Below are positions 8,900 through 17,159 of a DNA stretch of 64,000 bases, piece after piece. The position numbers and the translations under genes were made by a program. This stretch comes from Kaustia mangrovi. Lineage in GTDB: Bacteria; Pseudomonadota; Alphaproteobacteria; Rhizobiales; Im1. The stretch is from NCBI RefSeq assembly GCF_015482775.1, contig NZ_CP058214.1, positions 1,364,001 through 1,428,000 on the forward strand, read 5' to 3'. Each line of letters begins with the position of its first letter. Within the stretch, counting starts at the first letter, position 1. A model generated the notes under the pieces. It was not told the origin of the DNA, searched no databases, and was given only the letters and a program-made list of their open reading frames with translations.

Positions 8900-9618
8900 T
8901 GTCCCGCTCCGAGATAGGCGCGGCGCACATTCTCGTCGCCGGCCAGCTCCGCGCCCGTGCCCGACAGCGCGACCCGGCCGTTCTCCAGCACATAGCCGCG
9001 ATGGGCGATCTCCAGCGCCATGGCCGCGTTCTGCTCCACGAGCAGCACCGTGACCCCGTCCCTGTTGAGCTCCAGCACCGTGTCGAAGATCCGCTCGATG
9101 ATTTGCGGGGCGAGGCCGAGCGACGGCTCGTCCATCAGGAGAAGGCGCGGGCGCGCAAGGAGGGCGCGCGCGACCGCCAGCATCATCTGCTCGCCGCCCG
9201 ACAGGCTTCCCGCCCGCTGGCTCCCGCGCTCCGCCAGCACCGGGAACAGCGCGCGCACGCGCTCCATGTCCTCCGCGACTTCCTGGGTATCGCTGCGCGT
9301 ATAGGCGCCGACGAAGAGGTTCTCCTCGACGGTGAGCGAGGCGAAGATCTGCCGGCCCTCCGGGCACTGGACGATGCCGGAGCGCACGATCCGCGAGGGG
9401 GCGAGGCGCGCCAGATCGGCCTCGCCCTCCGGCCCCTCATAGAGGATCGTTCCCGATTGCGGGCGCAACAGGCCGGAGACCGTCATCAGCGTCGTCGTCT
9501 TGCCGGCCCCGTTGGCGCCGATCAGCGCGACGATCTCGCCGGCGCGCACCGACAGGGAGACGTCCTTGAGCACATGGGTCGCGCCGCGGCTGACATTGAG
9601 GCCGGCGATCTCAAGCAC
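8896..9618 (-). CDS. livF: Branched-chain amino acid-type ABC ATPase LivF
   Basis: Product of 240 residues with a GTG start at 9618. GTG is preferred because it has an ideal ribosome binding site (GGGGGAGG, five bases away), it overlaps the livG stop, and the protein then begins MLEIAGLNVS like other LivF proteins. Walker A GANGAGKTT (about 34-42), signature LSGGEQMMLAVARAL and Walker B LLLMDEPSLGL are intact. It supplies ATP energy with LivG. Confidence 0.92.
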   Translation of the reverse strand: MLEIAGLNVSRGATHVLKDVSLSVRAGEIVALIGANGAGKTTTLMTVSGLLRPQSGTILYEGPEGEADLARLAPSRIVRSGIVQCPEGRQIFASLTVEENLFVGAYTRSDTQEVAEDMERVRALFPVLAERGSQRAGSLSGGEQMMLAVARALLARPRLLLMDEPSLGLAPQIIERIFDTVLELNRDGVTVLLVEQNAAMALEIAHRGYVLENGRVALSGTGAELAGDENVRRAYLGAGQ

Positions 9619-10405
9619 GGGCGCCTCCCCCGCGGCGCGTGCCGAGATAGGCGGCGACCACATCCGCGTCCGCCTGGATGTCCTGCGGGGTTCCCTCCGC
9701 GAGGAACCGGCCGCGATCGAGCACCTGGACACGCCGGCACAGGCGCATGACGAGGCTCATATCGTGCTCGACGACCAGGACGGCGATGCCCAGATCGCCG
9801 TTGATCCGCGCGACGAGACGCAGGAGGTCCTCCGTCTCGCTGGCATTCATGCCCGCCGCCGGCTCGTCGAGGAGCAGCGCCCTGGGTTCCGTCGCCATGG
9901 CACGCGCGATCTCGACCCGCCTCTGGTCGCCATAGGACAGGTCCATCGCGCGCTCGTCCGCCAGATGTCCGAGACCCAGCATCTCCACGATCCCGCGCGC
10001 CTTCTCCGCGATCTCCCGCTCCGAGCGCCTGAAGCCGGGCAGGGCCAGGAGCGTCGCGACCATGCCCGACCCATGGCGCATGTGAAGACCCGCCATGACG
10101 TTCTCCAGAACGGAAAGGTCGGCGAAGAGCCGGACATTCTGGAAGGTCCGCGCGACGCCGCTTTCGGCGAAGCGATGGGGCGGGCGGCCGGTCATGTCCG
10201 TGCCGCGGACGGCAAGGCGCCCGCTCGTCGGGGCCAGGACGCCGGTCATGACGTTGAAGGCCGTCGTCTTGCCCGCGCCATTGGGCCCGATGAGGCCGAC
10301 GAGATCGCCCGGGCGGAGCGCGAGCGAATAGTCCTGAAGCGCGACCAGGCCGCCGAAGCGCTTGCCGATCTCATTGGCGGCGAGAATGGGCTCGCTGTCC
10401 TCCAT
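9611..10405 (-). CDS. livG: Branched-chain amino acid-type ABC ATPase LivG
   Basis: Product of 264 residues. Walker A GPNGAGKTT (about 40-48), Q-loop ARTFQNVRLF, signature LSYGDQRRVEIARAM, Walker B ALLLDEPAAGM and the LivG-typical tail VQVLDRGRFLAEGTP are all present. It is first in the livGFHM-isochorismatase operon. An in-frame TTG at 10435 could add ten residues, but the ATG at 10405 matches the family N-terminus better. The promoter region upstream carries the putative RpiR operator. Confidence 0.92.
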   Translation of the reverse strand: MEDSEPILAANEIGKRFGGLVALQDYSLALRPGDLVGLIGPNGAGKTTAFNVMTGVLAPTSGRLAVRGTDMTGRPPHRFAESGVARTFQNVRLFADLSVLENVMAGLHMRHGSGMVATLLALPGFRRSEREIAEKARGIVEMLGLGHLADERAMDLSYGDQRRVEIARAMATEPRALLLDEPAAGMNASETEDLLRLVARINGDLGIAVLVVEHDMSLVMRLCRRVQVLDRGRFLAEGTPQDIQADADVVAAYLGTRRGGGARA

Positions 10406-10469
10406 GACAGTCTGTCCGGCTCCCCTGGACGTCAATCGTTTCGTTCATTCTTGTCAGAATCGAACCTCT

Positions 10470-10485
10470 TGTACAATATAGTACA
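10470..10485. promoter_or_regulatory. Inverted repeat TGTAC-N6-GTACA, probable RpiR operator
   Basis: TGTACAATATAGTACA lies in the 150-bp divergent gap between livG and the N-formylglutamate amidohydrolase gene. It is the second copy of the motif seen at 3927-3942 (common form TGTAY-N6-RTACA), consistent with coordinate control of the two halves of this cluster. Confidence 0.6.
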
Positions 10486-10555
10486 TGAAAGAGATCGCCA
10501 GCGAGCGATCTTGGAAAGCAGGACGAAAAGCAGGACATCGAAGGATTTCACGCCC

Positions 10556-11347
10556 ATGCTGCTCGGCCCCGGCGAACCGTCGGCCGTAACCCTCGTCAAT
10601 GGCGAGGCGGACAGCCGCCTCGTGCTCGTCTGCGAACATGCGAGCCCGCGCATCCCCCGCGCGCTCGGCACGCTGGGCCTGTCGGAGACGGAGCTCGAGC
10701 GCCACATCGCCTGGGATATCGGCGCGCGCGCGGTCGCCGAGCGCATGGCGCACCGCCTCGGCGCGCCGCTCTTCGTGCAGAACTATTCCCGCCTCGTGTG
10801 CGACTGCAACCGCAACACGACGGCCCGGGATTTCATCCCCGACGTCAGCGAACGGACGGCCATTCCCGGCAATCGCGGCCTGTCGGAGAGCGATATCGCA
10901 CAGCGCGTGGACGAGATATTCACCCCGTTCCACGCCGCCATCGCCGCCCATATGGACGCCCTCACCGCCCGGCGCGGCGACGCGGTGTTCGTCACCGTCC
11001 ACAGCTTCACGCCCGTCTTCAAGGATGTCGAGCGGCCGTGGCATGTCGGCGTCCTGTTCAACCGGGACCCGCTCTTCTCGCCGCTCGCGGTGGAGCTCCT
11101 GCGCGCGCAGGGCGGGCTCGCGGTCGGGGTCAACGAGCCCTATGTCATGTCCGACGAGACCGACTACACGGTCCCCGTCCATGGCGAGGCGCGCGGTGTG
11201 CCCTCCGTCGAATTCGAGATCCGCAACGATCTCGTGCGCACGGCCGCCGGCCAGGAAGACTGGGCGGACCGGCTCTCCCGCGTCGTGGAGGCGGCCATCG
11301 CCCGCATGGACGCCATGGGGGCGGAACCGGCGAAGGATGCGCGCTAG
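10556..11347 (+). CDS. N-formylglutamate amidohydrolase-family protein
   Basis: Product of 263 residues in the FGase (HutG-like) family of zinc-dependent amidohydrolases, which release formate from N-formylglutamate. Family text is visible: LVLVCEHASPRIPRALG near the start, HIAWDIGARAVAERMA, NYSRLVCDCNR and TVHSFTPVF, supplying conserved His/Glu/Asp residues. No hut genes are nearby, so it is probably not part of histidine degradation here. It is divergent from livG and shares the putative operator, suggesting it acts on an imported N-acyl or amide compound. Confidence 0.85.
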   Translation: MLLGPGEPSAVTLVNGEADSRLVLVCEHASPRIPRALGTLGLSETELERHIAWDIGARAVAERMAHRLGAPLFVQNYSRLVCDCNRNTTARDFIPDVSERTAIPGNRGLSESDIAQRVDEIFTPFHAAIAAHMDALTARRGDAVFVTVHSFTPVFKDVERPWHVGVLFNRDPLFSPLAVELLRAQGGLAVGVNEPYVMSDETDYTVPVHGEARGVPSVEFEIRNDLVRTAAGQEDWADRLSRVVEAAIARMDAMGAEPAKDAR

Positions 11348-11395
11348 GTGTGTGCTTCGGCCAGACTGTGCCGGCCCGCTCACCCAAGACGTTTT

Positions 11396-11450
11396 GCGTT
11401 TAGAACGGCACCGGCCTGCTTGCGTCCCTGCGTTTAGAACGGCACCGGCC
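11396..11450. repeat. Tandem 21-bp direct repeat
   Basis: GCGTTTAGAACGGCACCGGCC occurs at 11396-11416 and again at 11430-11450, separated by 13 bp. The second copy leads into the large palindromic repeat that follows. This looks like a slipped or partial duplication of the edge of that repeat. Confidence 0.75.
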
Positions 11451-11537
11451 CACTCCCCCACCCGGCCACCCATGAGATGATACTTCCGTGGGTGGCCGGG
11501 TGGGGGAGTGGGCCGGTGCAGCCCGACCGGATGGGAC
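11438..11537. repeat. Long palindromic repeat, family B copy 1
   Basis: About 100 bp with near-perfect inverted arms of more than 20 bp (each containing CCCCCACCCGGCCACCC or its complement) around a short AT-richer centre, flanked by AACGGCACCGG on the left and CAGCCCGACCGGA on the right. A second copy in the same orientation is at 42064-42164. It could form a strong hairpin and end transcription of the upstream gene; it is also a dispersed repeat. Confidence 0.85.
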
Positions 11538-11615
11538 AAACCGCGCCCGATTCAATCCGTCTGCGAAATGCTCTAGGATGCGCGCCGGACAAACCGGGAG
11601 GAGCCGACGCGCGCC

Positions 11616-12380
11616 ATGTTCGATCTTCGCGACAACGTCATGCTGATTACGGGCTCGAGCCGCGGCATCGGCCGGGCCATCGCCGAACACGCCGCACAAG
11701 CCGGCGCCAGGGTGGTGATCTCCAGCCGCAAGCAGGAGGCCTGCGACGCGGTGGCCGAGAGCATCCGCGCCGCGGGCGGCGAGGCCATCGCCGTGGCCGC
11801 CAATGCCGGCCGCAAGGACGAGCTCGAGGCGCTCGTCGACCGCACGCTCGACGAATGGGGCCGCATCGACACGCTGGTGTGCAATGCCGCCATCAATCCC
11901 CATTACGGACCTCTGGAGACCATCGAGGACGCGGCCTGGGACAAGATCATGGGCACCAATGTGCGCTCCAATCTCTGGCTCGCCAATATGGTGCTGCCAT
12001 TGATGGCCGAGCGCGGCGGCGGCGCGATGATCCTGCTTTCCTCCGTCGCCGGCATGCGCGGCTGCATGAATATCGGCGCCTACGGCATCTCCAAGACGGC
12101 CGATATCGGGCTTGCCCGCACGCTCGCCGTGCAGTGGGGCGCCCGCAACATCCGCGTCAACGCCATCTGCCCCGGCATCGTGGAGACGGACTTCGCCCGC
12201 GCGCTCTGGGAGGACCCGGCGGTCGCCGAACCGTCCATAGAGGCGACGGCGCTGAAACGGCTCGGCAGGCCCGACGACATTGCCGGCGTCGCCCTGTTCC
12301 TCGCCTCCCCCGCCGCGCACTATGTCACCGGCACGACCATCGTCGCCGATGGCGGCATGACCGCGACAATCAACATGTAA
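11616..12380 (+). CDS. Short-chain dehydrogenase/reductase
   Basis: Product of 254 residues, classical SDR. The nucleotide-binding motif TGSSRGIG is at about 12-19, CNAA corresponds to NNAG, and the catalytic Ser (LLSSVAG) and YGISK pair are in place. It starts 10 bp after GGGAGGAG. It oxidises or reduces a hydroxyl/keto group with NAD(P). The thiolase gene begins 9 bp after its stop, so the two may form part of a beta-oxidation-like route; similar SDRs have many substrates. Confidence 0.88.
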   Translation: MFDLRDNVMLITGSSRGIGRAIAEHAAQAGARVVISSRKQEACDAVAESIRAAGGEAIAVAANAGRKDELEALVDRTLDEWGRIDTLVCNAAINPHYGPLETIEDAAWDKIMGTNVRSNLWLANMVLPLMAERGGGAMILLSSVAGMRGCMNIGAYGISKTADIGLARTLAVQWGARNIRVNAICPGIVETDFARALWEDPAVAEPSIEATALKRLGRPDDIAGVALFLASPAAHYVTGTTIVADGGMTATINM

Positions 12381-12389
12381 GGGACCCCC

Positions 12390-13580
12390 ATGGCAGATCT
12401 TCAGGATGTGGTGATCCTGTCCGGCACGCGCACCGGCATAGGCGATTTCGGCGGCGGGCTGAAGGATGTGCCGCCCTCAAGGCTCGGCGCGCTGGTCATC
12501 GCGGAGGCCGCGAAGCGTGCGGGGCTCCCGGTCGGCGATGTGGAGCACGTGGTGATGGGCCAGGTGATCCAGAGCGAGCCGCGCGACATGTATCTCGCCC
12601 GCGTCGCGGCGCTTAAGGCGGGCGTGTCGGAGCGCGCGCCCGCCCTCACCCTCAACCGGCTGTGCGGCTCCGGGCTCCAGGCCATCGTCTCCGCCGCCCA
12701 GATGATCCGGCTCGGCGAGTGCGCGACGGCCGTCGCCGGCGGCGCGGAGAGCATGAGCCGCGCGCCCTACACCCTGCCCGCCGCGCGCTGGGGCCAGAAG
12801 ATGGGCGACGCGCCGCTGCTCGACACGCTTCTCACCGCGCTCAACGACCCCTTCGGCCACGGCCATATGGGGATCACCGCGGAGAATGTGGCGGAGCGCT
12901 ACGGGATCGGCCGGGCGGAACAGGACGCCTTCTCGGTGGAAAGCCACCGCCGCGCCGCGCACGCCATCGCCGAAGGCCGCTTCGCCGACCAGATCGTCCC
13001 CGTGGAGATCGAGACCCGCAAGGGCACCGTCGTCTTCGACACCGACGAGCATGTGCGCGCCGACGTGACACAGGAGGACGTCGCGAGCCTCAAGCCCGCC
13101 TTCAAGCGCGACGGCACGGTGACGCCCGGCAATGCCAGCGGCATCAATGACGGGGCCGGCGCGGTCGTGCTGATGGCGGCGGAGGACGCGAAGGCGCGCG
13201 GCCTGACGCCGCTTGCCCGCATCGTGTCCTGGGGCCATGCGGGGGTGGCGCCGGAGGTCATGGGGCTCGGCCCCATCCATGCCGTACCGCAGGCGCTTAA
13301 GCGCGCCGGCCTCGCCATCGGCGACATCGACGTGGTGGAAAGCAACGAGGCCTTCGCCGTCCAGGCCTGCGCGGTCGCGCGCGACCTGGGCTTCGATGCG
13401 GACCGGACCAACCCCAATGGCGGCGCCGTCGCGCTCGGCCATCCCGTCGGCGCGACGGGCGCCATCCTCACCGTCAAGGCGCTGTACGAGCTCGCCCGCA
13501 CGGGCGGGCGCTACGGCCTCGTGACCATGTGCATCGGCGGCGGCCAGGGCATCGCCATGGTGATCGAGCGGCTGGAGTAG
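12390..13580 (+). CDS. Thiolase (acetyl-CoA acetyltransferase family)
   Basis: Product of 396 residues, the normal size for a thiolase. The acyl-binding Cys is at about 92 (LNRLCGSGLQ), followed by AGGAESMS, NEAFA, GHPVGATG (His near 351) and the second Cys near 381 (CIGGGQG). All catalytic residues are present, so it should interconvert acyl-CoA and 3-ketoacyl-CoA. It is probably cotranscribed with the preceding SDR. Whether it is biosynthetic or degradative cannot be told. Confidence 0.92.
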   Translation: MADLQDVVILSGTRTGIGDFGGGLKDVPPSRLGALVIAEAAKRAGLPVGDVEHVVMGQVIQSEPRDMYLARVAALKAGVSERAPALTLNRLCGSGLQAIVSAAQMIRLGECATAVAGGAESMSRAPYTLPAARWGQKMGDAPLLDTLLTALNDPFGHGHMGITAENVAERYGIGRAEQDAFSVESHRRAAHAIAEGRFADQIVPVEIETRKGTVVFDTDEHVRADVTQEDVASLKPAFKRDGTVTPGNASGINDGAGAVVLMAAEDAKARGLTPLARIVSWGHAGVAPEVMGLGPIHAVPQALKRAGLAIGDIDVVESNEAFAVQACAVARDLGFDADRTNPNGGAVALGHPVGATGAILTVKALYELARTGGRYGLVTMCIGGGQGIAMVIERLE

Positions 13581-13610
13581 GAGCCCCCCATTTTGCAGAA
13601 GAAGAGCGGC

Positions 13611-13718
13611 GGCGATGTGCCGTCGCGCCGGGCGGACATCGCGGCATATCGAGTTCGAGAGCAAGAAACGGCTTGTCCGCCGACCGGCCACTTGCAAATG
13701 TCGCGGCGGCACATCGCC
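13611..13718. repeat. Long-range nested inverted repeat
   Basis: GGCGATGTGCCG (13611-13622) is exactly inverted as CGGCACATCGCC (13707-13718). A second pair, GGCGGACA and TGTCCGCC, is nested inside. The element occupies most of the gap between the thiolase and the DMT transporter gene. It may be a small degenerate mobile element or a structured RNA leader; no ORF of note lies in it. Confidence 0.6.
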
Positions 13719-13741
13719 CCCGCCCCTTCCGGAGCCAACCC

Positions 13742-14677
13742 ATGACCACACCTCAGTCCGTCAACCGGTCGATGACGCCGTTCGAATGGGCGATGCTCGT
13801 TACCCTGTCCGTCCTGTGGGGCGGCTCCTTCTTCTTTGTCGGCGTGGCGGTCGCGGACCTGCCGCCGCTGACCATCGTAGTGGCGCGCGTGGCGCTCGCC
13901 GCGCTGGCGCTTCACATCGTGCTCGCCGTCATGGGCGCGCGCCTGCCCGGCAACCGCGAGGTCTGGATGGCGTTTGCCGGCATGGGCTTCCTCAACAATG
14001 TCGTCCCCTTCACACTCATCGTCTGGGGCCAGACGCATATTGCCAGCGGCCTCGCCTCGATCCTCAACGCGACCACGCCGCTCTTCACCGTGATCGTCGC
14101 CCACGGGCTCACCTCAGACGAGAAGATGACGCCGGGGCGCCTCCTCGGCGTGGCCGTGGGGTTCGCAGGCGTCGCGATCATGGTCGGCGGCGGCGCGCTC
14201 GGCACGCTGGGGGTCGATGTGCTGGCCCAGCTCGCGGTACTGGCCGCCGCGCTCTCCTATGCCTTTGCGGGCGTGTTCGGCCGGCGGTTCAGGACGCTGG
14301 GCGTCCCTCCGCTCGCCACCGCGACCGGCCAGGTGACCGCCTCCAGCCTCATGCTCCTGCCGGTCATGCTGATCGTCGACGAGCCCTGGACCCTGGCCAT
14401 GCCGTCGGCCGGAACGGTCGCCGCCGTGGTGGGGCTCGCCCTCGTCTCCACCGCGCTCGCCTATATTCTCTATTTCCGGATCCTCCAGACGGCGGGCGCG
14501 ACCAACCTCCTGCTCGTCACCTTCCTCATTCCGGTGAGCGCCATCCTGCTCGGCGTCTTCGCGCTCGGAGAGACGCTCCTGCCGAGGCAGATGGTCGGCA
14601 TGGCGCTGATCGGCTTCGGGCTCGCCGCCGTCGACGGCCGGATCGGGCGCGCTATATGGGCGCCGCGCCAACCGTGA
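13742..14677 (+). CDS. EamA/DMT-superfamily transporter
   Basis: Product of 311 residues, about ten membrane helices in two EamA repeats (about 15-145 and 160-300). Typical marks are WGGSFFFVGVAV in helix 1, RVALAALAL in helix 2 and GLASILNATTPLFT at the end of the first repeat. Such proteins export amino acids or other metabolites across the inner membrane. The 3' end overlaps the convergent SDR gene by 26 bp. Substrate unknown. Confidence 0.88.
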   Translation: MTTPQSVNRSMTPFEWAMLVTLSVLWGGSFFFVGVAVADLPPLTIVVARVALAALALHIVLAVMGARLPGNREVWMAFAGMGFLNNVVPFTLIVWGQTHIASGLASILNATTPLFTVIVAHGLTSDEKMTPGRLLGVAVGFAGVAIMVGGGALGTLGVDVLAQLAVLAAALSYAFAGVFGRRFRTLGVPPLATATGQVTASSLMLLPVMLIVDEPWTLAMPSAGTVAAVVGLALVSTALAYILYFRILQTAGATNLLLVTFLIPVSAILLGVFALGETLLPRQMVGMALIGFGLAAVDGRIGRAIWAPRQP

Positions 14678-15374
14678 GGCCGCCGCAGACATAGAGCACC
14701 TGGCCGGTGGTGAAGCCCGCCTCTTCCGACAGGAAATAGGCGCAGGCCGCGGCCACCTCGACCGGGCTGCCGAGCCGGCGGGTCGGGATGGTCGCCTCGA
14801 TCGCCTCGCGGGACGGCGAGCCCGGCGGATTGCCCCTGGCGAACATGTCGGTCTCGATGGGGCCGGGCGCGACGCAGTTCACCGTGATGCCCTCGCGCGC
14901 GAGTTCCAGCGCCGCATTGCGGGTGAGCCCCAGGAGCCCGGCCTTCGTCGCGCCATAGAGCCCCCTGCCCTCCTTGCCGAGGGAGGCACGGCTGCCGAGA
15001 TTGACGATACGGCCGAACTCCGCCGCACGCATGGCCGGCAGGCAGGCCTGCATGGCGAGCAACGGCGCACGCAGATTGATCGCCGTCATGCCGTCAAGAT
15101 CGGCGACCGTCGCCTCGCCGATCCGTCCCTCGCGAAAGATGCCGGCATTGTTGACGAGCCGCGTCACGCGAAAGCGGCCCGCCACCTCGTCGAGCGCTGC
15201 CCGCGTGGCGGCCTCGTCGGCGAGGTCGGCATGTATGAAGTGGCCCGGGAAATCGCCCCCGGGCGCGGACCGGGCGAGGCCCACGACCGTGTGGCCCCGC
15301 TCCGCAAGATAGTCCGCAATGGCGCGGCCGATGCCGCGGCTTGCGCCCGTGACGAGTGTCGCCGGCTCCGTCAT
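14652..15374 (-). CDS. Short-chain dehydrogenase/reductase
   Basis: Product of 240 residues, FabG-like classical SDR: TGASRGIG at about 9-16, NNAG, Ser in NLGSRAS, and YGATKAG for the catalytic Tyr and Lys. It lies 15 bp downstream of another SDR on the same strand, so they form a two-gene unit divergent from a GntR/FCD regulator. NAD(P)-dependent oxidation or reduction is expected; the substrate is not known. Confidence 0.88.
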   Translation of the reverse strand: MTEPATLVTGASRGIGRAIADYLAERGHTVVGLARSAPGGDFPGHFIHADLADEAATRAALDEVAGRFRVTRLVNNAGIFREGRIGEATVADLDGMTAINLRAPLLAMQACLPAMRAAEFGRIVNLGSRASLGKEGRGLYGATKAGLLGLTRNAALELAREGITVNCVAPGPIETDMFARGNPPGSPSREAIEATIPTRRLGSPVEVAAACAYFLSEEAGFTTGQVLYVCGGLTVGAAPI

Positions 15375-15389
15375 GATCTCCGCCCCGCC

Positions 15390-16151
15390 TCAGCCAAGCC
15401 GCCCGCAATCGACCACCACGGTCTGGCCGGTGATCGCGCCTTGCGCGCACAGGAACAGCATGGTCTCCGCAATATCCTCCGGCTCGACCATGCGCTGGAG
15501 CATGGTGTTGGCGACCGAGCGGTCCTTGCGCTCCTGGGGCCACACATCGGTCCAGGGCGTGCGGGTCAGGCCCGGCGCCACGGCGTTGACGCGGACCTCG
15601 GGCGCCAGCGCCTGGGCGAGATTGCGCGTGAGATTGACGAGACCCGCCTTGCTCGCCGCATAGGCCAGCGAGCTTCCCGCCTTGCCGAGCCCGGCGATGG
15701 AGGCGGTGCTCACCACCACCCCGCGCGAGGCCTTCAGCGCGGGCGCGGCGGCCTTCACGCAGCGGAACGGACCGATGAGATTGGTGGAGATGAGTTTGCT
15801 CCAGAACTCCTCCGTCATCGCGTCGAGATCGGAGAAGGCGATCGGCTCGCGCGCGCCGGGCGTGCCGGCATTGTTGATGAGGATATCGAGGCCGCCGAGC
15901 GCCTCCACCGCCTCGCCCACCATGCGCGCGGCATCGCCGGGATCGGAGACGTCGCCGGCGACCGCGAGCGCCGTCGCGCCGTCCGCGCGCAGCTGGCCGG
16001 CCGCATCGTCCCCGCGCGGATCGTCGGCGAGATGGTTGACCGCGACGGCCGCACCGCATTGCGCCAGAAGCCGCGCGGCGGCGAAACCGATCCCCGATGC
16101 GCCGCCCGTCACCAGAGCGCGCTTGCCTGCCAGATCTGCCGTGATCGTCAT
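15390..16151 (-). CDS. Short-chain dehydrogenase/reductase
   Basis: Product of 253 residues, classical SDR with TGGASGIG at about 15-22, NNAG, Ser in STASIAG and YAASKAG. It is the first gene of the pair with the 14652-15374 SDR. The start at 16151 gives the normal N-terminus (MTITADLAGKRALVTG). It faces the GntR/ThDP-enzyme operon across a 273-bp gap with several palindromes, which suggests shared control. Confidence 0.88.
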   Translation of the reverse strand: MTITADLAGKRALVTGGASGIGFAAARLLAQCGAAVAVNHLADDPRGDDAAGQLRADGATALAVAGDVSDPGDAARMVGEAVEALGGLDILINNAGTPGAREPIAFSDLDAMTEEFWSKLISTNLIGPFRCVKAAAPALKASRGVVVSTASIAGLGKAGSSLAYAASKAGLVNLTRNLAQALAPEVRVNAVAPGLTRTPWTDVWPQERKDRSVANTMLQRMVEPEDIAETMLFLCAQGAITGQTVVVDCGRLG

Positions 16152-16272
16152 GCCGGACCCCGAAACCTCCCCCTCTTGCTCGCCGCGCGGGGCCGCCCCG
16201 CATGGCGTTCTTCCCGGCAAGCACCCGCTGCCGGGGCGCAGACTGTCGCACAGCCCCGATGGGCCGTCAATT

Positions 16273-16300
16273 TGGCGAAACGCCATTCTGCATCGCAGAA
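16273..16300. promoter_or_regulatory. Two adjacent palindromes in a divergent promoter
   Basis: TGGCGAAACGCCA (16273-16285) and TTCTGCATCGCAGAA (16286-16300) are perfect inverted repeats lying back to back upstream of the SDR pair. Side-by-side palindromes in a divergent gap are typical of operators, but which regulator binds is unknown. Confidence 0.45.
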
Positions 16301-16387
16301 ACCGCACCGCGCATCTCCCGCGGAGACGGCGGGCCCGGCGCGCACCGCCGCGCCCTTGCTTTACCGTACTCAGCTCTGCATAATTTA

Positions 16388-16397
16388 CTGTATACAG
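16388..16397. promoter_or_regulatory. GntR-type operator CTGTATACAG
   Basis: A perfect 10-bp palindrome, CTGTATACAG, ends 27 bp before the start of the GntR/FCD gene. TGTATACA cores are common for FCD-type GntR proteins, so autoregulation is likely. Confidence 0.5.
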
Positions 16398-16424
16398 AAC
16401 TCGAAGCCGGAAGGAACAAGGGCG

Positions 16425-17159
16425 ATGGCCGGACAGGACGCCATGGCGGCACCGGACGGGGCGGACAGGGAAAGCGCCGCCGAGCGCGCCTATGTGGCCT
16501 TGCGCGAGATGGCCATGGTCTACCGCTTCGCGCCGGGCGAACGGCTCAATGAGGGTACGCTCGCCCATGCGCTGAACGTCAGCCGCACGCCCCTGCGCGA
16601 GGCCCTGAACCGCCTCGTCTCGGAAGGGCTCGTCGTCGCGGATCCCGGACGCGGCTTCCGCGCCCGCCCGCTCGACGTGAAGGAGGTCTTCGATCTCTAC
16701 GAGACGCGGCTGGCGCTCGAATGCTTCATCGCGCAACTGGCCTGCGAACGCGCCACATCCCAGGGTCTCGACGAGATCGACGCCTATCTCGACGAGAGCG
16801 TGAAGGCGCATGACAGCGCCTCCGTCGACCGGCTCGTGCGCCTCGACGAGGGCTTCCACGAGCGCGTGGCCCAGCTCACGGGCAACGGGGAACTGGCGCG
16901 CATGCTCTCAGGCATCGATGCGCGCATCCATTTTTTCCGATGGGTGGACATGCGCGGACGGCGCGCCACGACGCAAGCCGAGCACCGCGCCGTCCTCGCC
17001 GCCATCCGCGCGCGCAACGCACCCAAGGCCCGCGCCGTCATGCGCGACCACATCACCCGCCGCCTCGACCAGATCGTCGATGGCATCAGGCAAGGCTATG
17101 CCAGCCTCTATATGGGCGAAGGCCCCGCCTCGACGGACGACGACAGGGAGACGACATGA
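16425..17159 (+). CDS. GntR-family regulator, FCD type
   Basis: Product of 244 residues: winged HTH at about 20-85 (RLNEGTLAHALNVSRTPLREALNRL) and a C-terminal all-helical FCD ligand domain at about 95-225, with the Asp/His metal-site pattern (DEGFHERVAQLTGN and AEHRAVLAAI). GGAAGGAAC precedes the ATG. Its stop overlaps the start of the ThDP enzyme (ATGA), so the regulator is part of the operon it probably controls. Confidence 0.88.
   Translation: MAGQDAMAAPDGADRESAAERAYVALREMAMVYRFAPGERLNEGTLAHALNVSRTPLREALNRLVSEGLVVADPGRGFRARPLDVKEVFDLYETRLALECFIAQLACERATSQGLDEIDAYLDESVKAHDSASVDRLVRLDEGFHERVAQLTGNGELARMLSGIDARIHFFRWVDMRGRRATTQAEHRAVLAAIRARNAPKARAVMRDHITRRLDQIVDGIRQGYASLYMGEGPASTDDDRETT

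Noticed and set aside
10556-11347. HutG of a histidine-utilisation operon
   Set aside because: No hutU, hutH, hutI or hutF is present in the window, and the gene shares a promoter region with a Liv-type transporter.
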